A stretch of 64,000 nt of DNA from JBBCJR01 sp037190805 (GCA_037190805.1 JBBCJR010000001.1:59391-123390); one strand, 5' to 3'; counted from the stretch's first letter, positions 1-8,612 are shown. Program-made: numbers and translations. Notes: generated by a model from the sequence alone, not told the origin.

Positions 1-2
1 TC

Positions 3-1799
3 GACGGGCTGCAAGCCCCGGTCAGCGACACGATCGATAATGTGGGTCTGGAGCTCTACGGGTTCGAAGCGGTCGATATCCTGAAGGGATCGTCCAGCGT
101 CCTTTATGGCTCGACTCCGCCCGGCGGCATTTACAACCTCACCAGCCGCCGCCCCTCGACCCGTTTTGGCGGCGAGTTTCAGGTCAAATACGGCACGGAC
201 GATTTCAAGCAGGCTGCGGGCACGATCACCGGCGAGGTCGCCAATGGCATCAGCGCGCGTCTGACCGGTCTCTATCGCGATCGCGACGGCCAGACCGATC
301 ATGTCACCGCCCGCCGTGCCTATGTCGCGCCGGCCATCGCATTCGACATCACGCCCGACACCAAGCTTACCGCCATTGGCTATTATCAGTGGGACCGGGT
401 CGAGGGCGACACCAACGGCTTCCTGCCGGTGCTTGGCGTGCTCGAGCCGAACCCGGTGGGCGAGGTGCCGCGCGGGGTGAACCTGGGCGAGCCGGACTAT
501 AACTACTACCGCCGCAAGCAGTGGGGCCTAGGCTATGAGTTGACGCACCGTTTCTCGAGCGTCCTGCGCTTTACGCAGAACGTCCGCTGGAACGACTACG
601 CCGAATATCAGCAGATCGTCTATCCGACGGGAATCCTGGCGGATAATCGCACCATCACGCGGTCGAACTTCCCCTTCAAGGACGATACGCAGCAGTTCGG
701 GATCGACAATCGTCTGGACGGCAGTTTCGCCACGGGGGCGATCGAGCATCGTCTGCTGGCGGGCTTCGACTATCGGAACTACCGCGAGCAATCGGCCTTC
801 CGGTTCATTCCCGACTTTTTCGATCCCAGCATTCCCGGGCCGCCGCCGATCGATCTGTTCAACCCGGTCTATGGCACGGCGCCGATCGTCACGCCCGCGA
901 CCCTCAATCCCTTCACCGACGTACGGCTGAAGCAGTACGGCATCTATGCTCAGGACCAGATGAAGATCGGCAACTTCATCCTGACCCTCGCTGGCCGGCA
1001 GGACTGGACGGAAGTCACCAACTATCGGGTCACGCCCGAGGAAAAGACGAAGCAGAACAAGTTCACCTGGCGGGCAGGCGCCACCTACGTCACCGAAGAT
1101 GGCGTTGCGCCCTATGTCAGCTACTCCACCTCGTTCCTGACCAATGTCGGCTCGACCGTGACGGGCGAGCGGTTCCTGCCCAGCTCAGGCAAGCAGTGGG
1201 AAGCCGGCGTAAAATATGACGCGCGCAACCTCGGCGAGGATGTGAAGCTGTTCGCCACGGCCGCGCTGTTCCGCATCCAGCAGGATAATCCGCTGCTGAC
1301 CGATCCGACTGCCGTCTTCTTCGATATCCAGACCGGCCAGGTCGTGTCGAAGGGCGTCGAACTGGAGGTTGTGGGCCGCTTCCATCAGAAGCTGAGCATC
1401 AACGCATCCTACAGTTATACCGACGCCAAGATCACCCGCAGCGAATTCGCGCCCGAGGTCGGCGCCCGCCTGGAGGCGACCCCGCGCCACAAGGCGTCGC
1501 TGTTCGTCGACTATACGCACGACGCCGGAGCGTTCGCGGGCTTTGGCGGCGGCGCGGGTGTGCGCCACCTCAGCAGCAGCCCGGGTGTCACGCCGACTAC
1601 CATCCCGGCGGTTCTTTACACCAGCCCGGCGGTGACGCTGTTCGATGCTACGCTGCACTACGACATCCCCGGCTGGCGTTTCGCCGTCAACGGCAGCAAC
1701 ATCTTCGACAAGCGCTATGCCGGCCGCTGCAACGGCCCGCTCGGATGTTTCTTCGGGCAGAGCCGCCAGGTCATGGCGACCGTGATCAAGCGGTTCTGA
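3..1799 (+). CDS. TonB-dependent siderophore receptor, 5' end outside window
   Basis: Outer-membrane, TonB-energised receptor for a ferric siderophore or similar ligand. The reading frame is open from the first bases of the window, so the signal peptide and first part of the plug are missing. The retained part begins in the plug domain (GFEAVDILKGSSSVLYG, then PPGGIYNLTSRRP, typical of FhuA/FecA-type receptors). It continues through repeated amphipathic beta strands of the barrel and ends in the usual aromatic C-terminus (MATVIKRF). About 599 codons remain. A GTG at 42 can be read as a start but lies inside the plug, so it is not the true one. The ligand cannot be told from the sequence; no transport partners are adjacent. 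Confidence 0.9.
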   Translation, partial: DGLQAPVSDTIDNVGLELYGFEAVDILKGSSSVLYGSTPPGGIYNLTSRRPSTRFGGEFQVKYGTDDFKQAAGTITGEVANGISARLTGLYRDRDGQTDHVTARRAYVAPAIAFDITPDTKLTAIGYYQWDRVEGDTNGFLPVLGVLEPNPVGEVPRGVNLGEPDYNYYRRKQWGLGYELTHRFSSVLRFTQNVRWNDYAEYQQIVYPTGILADNRTITRSNFPFKDDTQQFGIDNRLDGSFATGAIEHRLLAGFDYRNYREQSAFRFIPDFFDPSIPGPPPIDLFNPVYGTAPIVTPATLNPFTDVRLKQYGIYAQDQMKIGNFILTLAGRQDWTEVTNYRVTPEEKTKQNKFTWRAGATYVTEDGVAPYVSYSTSFLTNVGSTVTGERFLPSSGKQWEAGVKYDARNLGEDVKLFATAALFRIQQDNPLLTDPTAVFFDIQTGQVVSKGVELEVVGRFHQKLSINASYSYTDAKITRSEFAPEVGARLEATPRHKASLFVDYTHDAGAFAGFGGGAGVRHLSSSPGVTPTTIPAVLYTSPAVTLFDATLHYDIPGWRFAVNGSNIFDKRYAGRCNGPLGCFFGQSRQVMATVIKRF

Positions 1800-1933
1800 C
1801 GATCCGCGGACGGCCGGGGCGGGGACGGACTACATGTTTCCCGGTCATCCCTGCTCGCGCGGATATCCGTCGCCGCCAAAGCCCGCTATCATCTCGGTCC
1901 AACGATAGGGCAACGAGATAGGGGAGGGCACTG

Positions 1934-3469
1934 ATGGGCGATCACGGCGGACTGGGAGGCGCTATTACGCGGCGCGCCATGGTGCAGGGCGGGGCGGCGC
2001 TGCTGGCCATGACGACGCTTCCGGGCCGCCTCGCGGCGCGAACGGCCCCCGGCGAGATCGTCAACCTGGATGCATTGGCGCTGTCCCGCGCCATCCATTC
2101 GAAGCAGCTGTCCTGCGTCGAGGTGATGGGCGCCTATCTGGACCGGATCGAGCGCATCAATCCCAAGGTCAACGCCATCGTTGCCCTGCAGTCCCGAGAG
2201 GGGCTGATCGCTCAGGCGCGGGCCCGCGACGAGGCCCTGGCACGGGGCGCCAGCAGCGGCTGGATGCACGGTTTCCCGCTGGCGGCCAAGGACCTTACCG
2301 CCGTCAAGGGGCTGCCCTTCACCAGCGGCTCGCCGATCTTCAAGGACCGGATCGCCGATGTGGACAGCGCCATGGTGGCGCGGATGCGGGCGGCCGGCGG
2401 CATCTTCATCGGCAAGACCAACACGCCCGAATTCGGTTTCGGGTCGCAGACCTACAATCCGGTCTATGGCACGACGCTGAACGCCTATGATCAACGCAAG
2501 ACGGCTGGCGGCAGCAGCGGCGGGGCTGCGGTGGCGGTGGCCACGCGGATGTTGCCAGTCGCCGACGGCAGCGACATGGGCGGGTCGCTGCGCAATCCCG
2601 CAGGCTGGAACAATGTATTCGGTTTCCGTCCCACCTTCGGCCGGGTGCCGGGCGGTGGCGGCTTCATGATGGACATGTCGGTGAATGGGCCGATGGCGCG
2701 CACCGTGCCCGAGCTGGCGATGCTGCTGGCGACGCTTGCGGGACCGTTTCCTCTGGCCCCGCTGGCCATCGACGAGGACCCCGCTATTTTCGGCGGCGCG
2801 CTGACGGGGGATATCAAGGGTCTGAGGGTCGGCTGGCTGGGCAATTTCGGCACCCTGCCGATGGAGCCCGGCGTGCTGGAGGTCTGCAAGGGCGCGCTCG
2901 GCGTGTTCGAATCGCTCGGTGCAACCGTGGGTGAGGCGACCGTTCCCGCCCCGCTGGAGGATGCCTGGCGCGATTGGGTGACGCTGCGGGCATGGGGCAA
3001 TGCGGCCTCGCTCGGCAGCTTTTACGACGATCCTGAGCGCCGGGCGCTGCTGAAGCCCGAGGCGCAATGGGAGGTGGAGCGCGGCCGCCGGCTGTCCGGG
3101 GGCGACGTCGCGGCGGCGCTTGCCGGTCGGCAGCGCTGGTATCAGGCTTTTGCCGGGCTGTTCGATCGCTTCGACATTCTTGTGGCGCCGACCGCACAGG
3201 TCTTCGCCTTCGATGCTGCCACCCACTGGCCGACCGAAATCGCTGGCACCGCCATGGACAGCTATCATCGCTGGATGCAGATCGTGACCCCGATCACGAT
3301 GAGCGGTTGTCCGGCGTTGGCCGTCCCGGCCGGATTCAGCCCTGTCGGCCAGCCGATGGGCTTGCAACTGGTGGCGCCGCTGCGCCGCGAACTGGATTGT
3401 CTGAAGGTCGCCAATGCCTATGACCGCGCGACGCGCTGGGCGGAGCGGCGACCCCCGACGCTGGGTTGA
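1934..3469 (+). CDS. Amidase-signature family hydrolase, Tat-type signal
   Basis: Predicted amidase (511 aa) hydrolysing a carboxamide to acid plus ammonia. The Ser-cisSer-Lys machinery is visible: the Lys in PLAAKDLTAVKG, the glycine-rich GGSSGGAAVAVA and the nucleophile region DGSDMGGSLRNPA. The N-terminus has a twin-arginine-like stretch (ITRRAMVQGGAALLAM), so export by Tat is inferred. The ATG at 1934 follows a purine-rich GGGGAGGG. Length is ordinary for periplasmic amidases of this family. The substrate is unknown; GatA is unlikely because of the signal peptide and the absence of gatB/gatC. It converges on the methyltransferase remnant, with 6 bases between the two stops. Confidence 0.88.
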   Translation: MGDHGGLGGAITRRAMVQGGAALLAMTTLPGRLAARTAPGEIVNLDALALSRAIHSKQLSCVEVMGAYLDRIERINPKVNAIVALQSREGLIAQARARDEALARGASSGWMHGFPLAAKDLTAVKGLPFTSGSPIFKDRIADVDSAMVARMRAAGGIFIGKTNTPEFGFGSQTYNPVYGTTLNAYDQRKTAGGSSGGAAVAVATRMLPVADGSDMGGSLRNPAGWNNVFGFRPTFGRVPGGGGFMMDMSVNGPMARTVPELAMLLATLAGPFPLAPLAIDEDPAIFGGALTGDIKGLRVGWLGNFGTLPMEPGVLEVCKGALGVFESLGATVGEATVPAPLEDAWRDWVTLRAWGNAASLGSFYDDPERRALLKPEAQWEVERGRRLSGGDVAAALAGRQRWYQAFAGLFDRFDILVAPTAQVFAFDAATHWPTEIAGTAMDSYHRWMQIVTPITMSGCPALAVPAGFSPVGQPMGLQLVAPLRRELDCLKVANAYDRATRWAERRPPTLG

Positions 3470-3475
3470 TCGGCC

Positions 3476-4342
3476 TCAGGCGACCCGCCGCAGACGATAG
3501 CCGCCATCTTCGGTCGACACGTGACCCAAGCGGGTGAGCGCGGCGAGTGTCGCTTCGATGCGCGCCGCCGCTTTCATCCCCTGGGCGAAGCGGCGGGCGA
3601 GTTCGGCGGCCGTCACGCGGCGATGACCGCGCAGGGCGTCGAACACCGCCGCCGTCTGGCCGACCGCGTCGCGCGGAAAGCGGGGTTTGGCCGATGAGCG
3701 CGCCTGGCGTGGAGCGGCCAGCTTGTCACCGGCCCTGTCCCGCGCCATCAGCCGATCGACGCCGGCCTGGGCAAGCTGGAAATCGGGCCGCAGCCAGCGG
3801 ATCGTGCCGCCCCGTTCCTCACGGGCGCGTTCGAGATTGAGAGCAACGAGCCGATCGATGATCGCTTCGTCAGACAGACCGCATGGCCAGCCATAGGCGG
3901 CGGCGACGCCCGCATCGAGCTGGCGGTGCAACTCGGCGATGATGTCGACCCGGCCGCGTAGCCGTTTATCCTGGTCCGCCCGGCCCAGCGTTGTCCCGGC
4001 CACCACGGCCTCGCGCAGATTGTAGAGCCCGGTGAGGGTAAGGTCGGTATGTTCGGCGAGCACCGCCTTGCGGGTCGCGTCCAGCTCTTCGGCCAGCGCT
4101 CCGATCAGGGCATGCTCGTGAACGCCGGCATCGGGAAACGGGAAGGGGTCGAAAACGCGCGATTTCGAATAGCGCGAGTCATTCCCCGCCCCCAACCAGC
4201 CACCCGCGCGCAGAACCCATATCCCATGCTGCCGCGACGACAGCACGCCGAGATGGAATCCCCCGTTCAATCCCACACAGACCAGCATGTTGTCGGGCAG
4301 GATATTGGCGTCGAGAAACTGGAACAGGCGGTGTTTGGGCGA
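3476..4342 (-). pseudogene. C-terminal remnant of a class I SAM-dependent DNA methyltransferase, cut by IS1595
   Basis: About 288 codons matching the C-terminal part of MmeI-like class I DNA methyltransferases: RLFQFLDANILPDN, then LGVLSSRQHGIWVLRAGG and SRVFDPFPFP, typical of the target-recognition and C-terminal region. The frame runs 5' into the left inverted repeat of the IS, where a stop appears at once. The catalytic SAM-binding and NPPY-bearing part is absent, so the fragment cannot methylate DNA by itself. An internal ATG at 4288 could make a 270-aa product, but nothing suggests it is functional. The matching first 26 codons lie beyond the IS at 6406-6489. Confidence 0.85.
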
Positions 4343-4364
4343 TTATCCCCTTGGAGCAAGTAGG
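4337..4364 (+). repeat. Left terminal inverted repeat of the IS1595 element
   Basis: 28-base end beginning GGGCGATTATCCCC. It pairs with the right end at 6384-6411, with differences at positions 4, 18, 20 and 27, all transitions. It introduces the stop codon that ends the upstream extension of the methyltransferase remnant. Confidence 0.85.
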
Positions 4365-4435
4365 ATCGACTCTGGTGGGAGTGATGATATGAACATGGGA
4401 TGCGCTTCCTCACCATACTACCCATCCGAAGATCG

Positions 4436-4900
4436 ATGCTTGGGATTGGAGGGGCTTTGGTGAGCGCATTTGGACCATCGCAAGTTCCCGACCAATACCA
4501 CGCTGTTATCGTGCTTGGTGGGATCGCCCTTATATTTGTGGCAGTGACGTGGCCGCTAATATCCAAACTTCTCAATTCAAGAGAGAAAACCGATGAATAC
4601 ACGCTTCATGAAGCGTTGAAACATATCCAAAAGACGAAATCAAAAGATTGGCGCTCTGCCGCCGAAGATTTGGGTGACGCTCTTTCGGCAGGACGATTGG
4701 AAGCTCGCGGTAAATGGTTCAGCGCGAGCGAGATAGATACTAACCGCCGAACAATCCCATCCGATGAATGGCGAGGCCTATGGTTTCCACCTGAACTAAC
4801 AGGAGAGCGACCATTAAGTTTCGTTCAGTCGACTGGAAAGCAAGGGCAATATCGTAACATTACCCTGCCAAGAAAATCAGTTCACGATTTATGGAAATAA
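4436..4900 (+). CDS. IS passenger protein with one membrane segment, function unknown
   Basis: About 154 aa. One hydrophobic helix (AVIVLGGIALIFVAVTWPLI, near residues 25-44) is followed by a soluble part with LHEALKHIQKTKSKDWRSAAEDL and a basic/aromatic C-terminus. No enzyme motif is recognised. It lies between the left inverted repeat and a bidirectional hairpin terminator, so it travels with the transposon. The start is uncertain: ATG at 4436 is preceded by GAAGATCG, and an ATG at 4400 would add 12 residues. AT content is higher than in the surrounding chromosome, consistent with foreign origin. A role as transposon cargo is inference from position only. Confidence 0.6.
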   Translation: MLGIGGALVSAFGPSQVPDQYHAVIVLGGIALIFVAVTWPLISKLLNSREKTDEYTLHEALKHIQKTKSKDWRSAAEDLGDALSAGRLEARGKWFSASEIDTNRRTIPSDEWRGLWFPPELTGERPLSFVQSTGKQGQYRNITLPRKSVHDLWK

Positions 4901-4926
4901 AGGGTGGTACCGTGTACCACCCTTTA
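4898..4926. terminator. Bidirectional hairpin terminator between convergent passenger genes
   Basis: Perfect 13-bp stem (TAAAGGGTGGTAC paired with GTACCACCCTTTA) around a 3-base CGT loop. The left arm starts with the TAA stop of the upstream gene. The stem lies 9 bases before the stop of the minus-strand lipoprotein gene, so it can end transcripts from both sides. U-tracts are short (TTT), so efficiency is inferred. Confidence 0.75.
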
Positions 4927-4935
4927 CGTATCTAC

Positions 4936-5208
4936 TCAGCATCGGAACAGCATAACCGGGTACTGTGTGTCGCTGATTATACTGTTTTGATAAGTGCTTG
5001 ATACAACTTCCAAATTTCCACCGATATGCGCGCACTGTTGCGCGGCCCGACTGGCAACATCTGCCCCAAGCGTTCCCATTTTCAGTTGCGAGACACGGAA
5101 CAGGCCACCGTCCAATCGCTCCACCCCATTCAACAGTGTGGGGTCGTTAGGAACAGTCGCACAACCAATCAACGGCAGAGCCGTTAAAGCAATCAAAAGT
5201 TTACGCAT
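4936..5208 (-). CDS. Small putative lipoprotein carried by the IS
   Basis: 90 aa with a lipoprotein signal (MRKLLIALTALPLIGC, lipobox LIGC with Cys16). A short mature domain follows, with two further cysteines at C58 and C90 that could pair. No known domain is recognised. The ATG at 5208 gives a basic n-region and a textbook hydrophobic core. It faces the upstream passenger gene across the hairpin at 4898-4926 and is inside the IS1595 element. Expected location is the periplasmic face of a membrane; function unknown. Confidence 0.65.
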   Translation of the reverse strand: MRKLLIALTALPLIGCATVPNDPTLLNGVERLDGGLFRVSQLKMGTLGADVASRAAQQCAHIGGNLEVVSSTYQNSIISDTQYPVMLFRC

Positions 5209-5428
5209 TTCACCCCCCGCGCTCTAAGCCCGGCTGGTGCCGGGTGGTTAGACACGTGCGAGCGCGGAGCAGCACGCCCCGCCTATTCCCCTTTCGGGTA
5301 TTATATTCAACGGGCCGCCCGACATAGGCGATCCGCGCTCAGCACATTGTGCACCGATGAAGGCTGTCTAGACCCGCATCAGTGCGACGTGTTTGGCACA
5401 ATCCGGGCGTTCATGCTAGAGAGCGAAA

Positions 5429-5596
5429 ATGTCGGACCTAACCCGTTTTGATGCGCTTCTAAGCGTGATGGCGCGAGGTCAGCCGCCTAGCGTACAAAGG
5501 AAGTCAGTAACTCGTCGAGCATCGTTGAAGCGCGATTCCGACGATTGTGCCGAAACTCAAACTCGCCAAGATACTTCGGAAGATGTTTCGCGCTGA
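5429..5596 (+). CDS. Possible 55-aa ORF overlapping the transposase 3' end
   Basis: ATG at 5429 preceded by GAGAGCGAAA. The product starts MSDLTRFDALLSVMARGQPP and then becomes basic and Ser/Thr-rich. The last 110 bases run antisense to the end of the transposase gene. The first 20 residues look protein-like, the rest does not, so it may be a truncated passenger gene or chance. Low confidence. Confidence 0.25.
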   Translation: MSDLTRFDALLSVMARGQPPSVQRKSVTRRASLKRDSDDCAETQTRQDTSEDVSR

Positions 5597-6362
5597 CATG
5601 AATATGGGTGCCGTTAATCGCACGCTTTAGTTGTGCCCAAAAACCTTCGATACCGTTCACCGTAGTCCGCGTTTCGCGGCAAACGTACTCGCCAGCACCG
5701 TGATTAACGGTCTTGTGCCAATATCCTAAAATAGTGCTGAGACCTCCGTAGCTGATCAATTCATCAGTATGAATTTCGCTGTAAGGTTTCACATGTTTAC
5801 GGATGATCGGTAGCAGGGTGCCGCTCCGGCGATTAGGGACAATCCGAGTGATAATGTTGCCACCACGTTGGCGCATCCCGAAAACAACGGTTTTACCCTT
5901 GCCGCCCTGCCCGTTGCGTTCATAGCCGCCTATGAACGTTTCATCGACCTCGACAGTCTTGAAAGGGCCACCTAACGGATCATCGCCATCTATAGCAGTC
6001 ATATATTTTCTGATTTCATGGCACATGCGCCAAGCCGTTTTGTAGGTCACACCTAACTGGCGTTCGACTTCCTTTGCTGCGACACCGTTCCGTGAAGCGC
6101 AGAATTGGAACATCACATAAAACCAATCGCGGAGGCTGGTACGAGTCCGATCGAACGGAGTGCCAGCAGTCGGATAAATCTGATGTCCACACCATTCGCA
6201 AGCATAAGAGCGACGTGATTTAACGCGATAAAATCGTGCATCCTTGCCGCACTTTTCGCATGCGTGACGCTCCCCAAAACGAACGCGCATTAAATGATCG
6301 AGACAACTTTCCTCAGTCGGAAAACGGTCCTGAAACTGGCGAAGGGTCGGTGCTTTGCTCAT
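5487..6362 (-). CDS. IS1595-family transposase (ISXO2-like DDE domain)
   Basis: 291-aa transposase that cuts and joins the element ends. The N-terminal zinc ribbon is visible (CEKCGKDARFYRVKSRRSYACEWCG, residues about 36-60), as is the helix-turn-helix region around VERQLGVTYKTAWRM. The catalytic domain follows: first acidic residue in VEVDETFIGG, second in EIHTDELISYGG, and the last catalytic region in TTVNGIEGFWAQLKR (Asn-Glu type, as in this family). All expected motifs are present, so the enzyme looks intact. The ATG at 6362 lies just inside the right inverted repeat. Confidence 0.93.
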   Translation of the reverse strand: MSKAPTLRQFQDRFPTEESCLDHLMRVRFGERHACEKCGKDARFYRVKSRRSYACEWCGHQIYPTAGTPFDRTRTSLRDWFYVMFQFCASRNGVAAKEVERQLGVTYKTAWRMCHEIRKYMTAIDGDDPLGGPFKTVEVDETFIGGYERNGQGGKGKTVVFGMRQRGGNIITRIVPNRRSGTLLPIIRKHVKPYSEIHTDELISYGGLSTILGYWHKTVNHGAGEYVCRETRTTVNGIEGFWAQLKRAINGTHIHVSAKHLPKYLGEFEFRHNRRNRASTMLDELLTSFVR

Positions 6363-6383
6363 GGCAATTATCTAGCAAAACCG

Positions 6384-6411
6384 CTTACTTGTTTCAAGGG
6401 GATAATCACCC
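6384..6411 (-). repeat. Right terminal inverted repeat of the IS1595 element
   Basis: 28-base end which, read on the minus strand, begins GGGTGATTATCCCC. It pairs with 4337-4364 at 24 of 28 positions. Outside it lies the methyltransferase N-terminal fragment. Confidence 0.85.
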
Positions 6412-6489
6412 ATAGTTTGCTCGTTCCGCCCCACCCTCGCCGCTGCGCCAGCGGGCGATGAATGTCTTGATCCCTGCCTCTTCCTCCAT
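6406..6489 (-). pseudogene. N-terminal remnant (26 codons) of the IS-disrupted DNA methyltransferase
   Basis: Starts at ATG 6489 and reads MEEEAGIKTFIARWRSGEGG, then AERANY, before the right inverted repeat adds one codon and a stop. FIARW...GGAERANY is the usual opening of class I SAM-dependent DNA methyltransferases of the MmeI-like type, the same family as the C-terminal fragment at 3476-4342. Together the fragments keep about 26 + 288 codons; family members are usually near 900 aa, so roughly 600 codons are missing. Confidence 0.7.
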
Positions 6490-6709
6490 ATGGGGAAGAT
6501 CAGCCCTTCCGGGCGCGGAACGAAACCGTCGACTGGTTTGTAATGGACTGAATCCCGGTTCGGTCGGACACTGGGTAGCGCGGAGTCGAGCATCGCCGGT
6601 ATCCTCGCCGCGCAGATCACCCCCGTATCGGACCGATGAGCCAGATGTCCCATGCGGCCGCGACAGGCCGGCTCCCGGGCGGTGCCAATTGCGGTCGGAT
6701 TTCTCCCAT

Positions 6710-6726
6710 GTTGTTTGGGAAACAAC
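6710..6726. promoter_or_regulatory. Inverted repeat upstream of the amine dehydrogenase operon
   Basis: Perfect dyad GTTGTTT-GGG-AAACAAC centred 140 bases before the first gene of the operon. It lies in the 368-base gap between the methyltransferase remnant and that gene, which otherwise shows no coding potential. A dyad of this size suits a dimeric regulator; no regulator gene is adjacent, so which protein binds is unknown. No clear -35/-10 pair was assigned. Confidence 0.4.
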
Positions 6727-6857
6727 ACTGCTATCGAAAATGGCAACCTGGTTGGTGTTGACGAGTCCGTGAGGACGCGTGAAGCTGGCAGGATAGATAA
6801 TGTCTGCGCGTAAGGGGCCGAATCATATTCGGTGCGCAAAATTCTGAGGGGAAAGTC

Positions 6858-8612
6858 GTGCTGGCTAGGCGATCTGCACGGGGTTGGGCGGCGGCCTTGG
6901 TTTTCTGTTCGGCATTGGCGGTTGTCGCCGGCGGGCCGTTGAGCGGCGCCAGCGGCCAGGATGCCGCGGCTACCGAGCAGGAGGCTGGCATTCCAGTCAC
7001 TGATCCGCTGGTGATCGCCCAGTGCGGCGGCTGTCACGTCCAGGACGACAAGGGCAACATGTCGCGCATCTCCTGGGTTCGCACGACGCCCGAGGGCTGG
7101 TCGCAGGTGATCAGGCGCATGGTCCGTCAGAACGGCCTGGAGGTCAGCGTTGAGGATAGCCGCGCCATGCTGAAATACCTCTCGGCCCGTCACGGCCTGG
7201 CGCCCGAGGAAGCCAAGCCGGTGATGTACGTCAACGAGCGGCGCCAGATCGACGAAACCAACATCCCCAATGAATCGGTGCGTGGCGCCTGTGCGGCGTG
7301 CCACGGCTTCGGACAGCCTCTGTCGTGGCGGCGCTCGAAGCTGGAATGGAGCAATCTTCAGGACTTCCACGTCGCGCTCTATTCGCAGGCGGACGCCCAG
7401 TTCCGGCGCCCGGCCCCGGACGGCGATGACAGCGCGGGCAAGGCCAAGGACGGCAAGCCCGCCCGGCCCCAGGGGGACGTCGCACGCGACTATCTGGTCA
7501 AGACGGCGCCGCTGCACACGCCGGAATGGACCGCATGGCAGGCGCGGATGAAGACGCCGGATCTTGCCGGCCGCTGGCTGATCTCGGCCAGCGCGCCTGG
7601 TCAGGGCAGTTTCGTGGGTGAGATGGTGGTCACGTCTGGCGCGGCGGCGGACGAATTCAAGACCGCGATCAGCCTGCGATCGTTGAAGGACGGATCGACT
7701 GTCACGCGATCCGGCAGCGGGTTGATCTATGCTGGATATTCGTGGCGCGGCCGCTCGACCGGCGGGGCGCCACAGGGCATGAGCCCGAACAGTCTGTCGA
7801 CCGACGCGCGTGAAGCGCTGTGGTTCACGCCTGATCAGACGAAGGCCGAAGGGCGTTGGTTCTGGGGCGAATATCAGGAGTTCGGCTTCGACGTGAAGCT
7901 GACGCGCGCGTCGGGGGCGCCGACCGTGGCGGCCGTCGCTCCGGGTGGCCTCAAGGCGGGTGCGCGCAACGTTCGTCTGCGGATCATCGGGGACAGCTTG
8001 CCCGCGGGCCTGAAGGCGGCGGACGTCGATCTTGGCGCGGGCGTCAGGGTAGGCCGTATCGTTTCCCAGGCGCCGGGCGAGGTGGTGGCCGAGGTAACGG
8101 TCGCGGCTGACGCAGTGCCTGGTCCGCGCGATGTGCGGGTGGCGGGCGCGACGCTGGAACGCGCCGTGCCGGTCTATCGCCGGATCGACTATCTGAAGGT
8201 CACCCCCGAGGCCGGCGCCGCCCGGCTGGGTGGTGTCGCCCATGCCAAGGGCTATCAGCAGTTTGAGGCGATCGGATATGATGCCGGCCCCGATGGCAAG
8301 GCGCATACCGACGACGACGTGCGGGTGGGCGTGGTCGATGCGGACTGGTCGATCGACGAGTTCATGAGCGTCTTCTACGACGACGACCATAAATATGTCG
8401 GAACCCTGGATCGCAATGCCCTGTTCACGCCGGCGGAGGGCGGTCCCAATCCGGCGCGCCGCTTCGGCCGCAACAATTATGGCGATGTCTGGATCACCGC
8501 GACCGCCAAGACCGAGAAGGATGGCGCCGGCAAGGCGCTGGCCGCGCGGTCGTTCCTGCGGGTGATGGTGCCGGCCTATATCCGCTGGGATCATCCGGAG
8601 GTCACCCAATGA
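6858..8612 (+). CDS. qhpA: Quinohemoprotein amine dehydrogenase alpha subunit (dihaem)
   Basis: Periplasmic subunit (584 aa) that takes electrons from the CTQ cofactor of the gamma subunit during oxidative deamination of primary amines. It has a signal peptide (hydrophobic core about residues 10-25, cleavage near GASGQ). Two c-type haem sites are present: CGGCH at 56-60 and CAACH at 145-149. The C-terminal Ig-like/beta domains typical of the alpha subunit follow. The start is GTG 6858 after GAGGGGA. The stop overlaps the start of the next gene (ATGA), so translation is coupled. The symbol peaA is also used. The maturation genes that follow make the assignment secure. Confidence 0.95.
   Translation: MLARRSARGWAAALVFCSALAVVAGGPLSGASGQDAAATEQEAGIPVTDPLVIAQCGGCHVQDDKGNMSRISWVRTTPEGWSQVIRRMVRQNGLEVSVEDSRAMLKYLSARHGLAPEEAKPVMYVNERRQIDETNIPNESVRGACAACHGFGQPLSWRRSKLEWSNLQDFHVALYSQADAQFRRPAPDGDDSAGKAKDGKPARPQGDVARDYLVKTAPLHTPEWTAWQARMKTPDLAGRWLISASAPGQGSFVGEMVVTSGAAADEFKTAISLRSLKDGSTVTRSGSGLIYAGYSWRGRSTGGAPQGMSPNSLSTDAREALWFTPDQTKAEGRWFWGEYQEFGFDVKLTRASGAPTVAAVAPGGLKAGARNVRLRIIGDSLPAGLKAADVDLGAGVRVGRIVSQAPGEVVAEVTVAADAVPGPRDVRVAGATLERAVPVYRRIDYLKVTPEAGAARLGGVAHAKGYQQFEAIGYDAGPDGKAHTDDDVRVGVVDADWSIDEFMSVFYDDDHKYVGTLDRNALFTPAEGGPNPARRFGRNNYGDVWITATAKTEKDGAGKALAARSFLRVMVPAYIRWDHPEVTQ

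Larger units (their letters stand above)
4337..6411. mobile_element. IS1595-family insertion element with passenger genes (2075 bp)
   Basis: Both ends carry near-identical inverted repeats starting GGG[C/T]GATTATCCCCTTG, 24 of 28 positions matching. Inside are an IS1595-type transposase near the right end and two further genes facing each other across a strong hairpin terminator. The element is roughly twice the size of a transposase-only IS1595 copy. The family is known to include members with passenger genes. The 8 bases flanking each end (CGGTGTTT on the left, ATAGTTTG on the right) do not match, so no target-site duplication remains. Both flanks encode opposite ends of one methyltransferase, so a deletion next to the insertion is inferred. 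Confidence 0.88.

Noticed and set aside
1889..3367. Long minus-strand open frame antisense to the amidase
   Set aside because: Arg/His/Gln-rich low-quality translation typical of the antisense of a high-GC gene; the plus strand has the amidase motifs.
3547..3896. Plus-strand frames opposite the methyltransferase fragment
   Set aside because: Arg/Pro/Ser-rich shadows; the minus strand matches the methyltransferase C-terminus.
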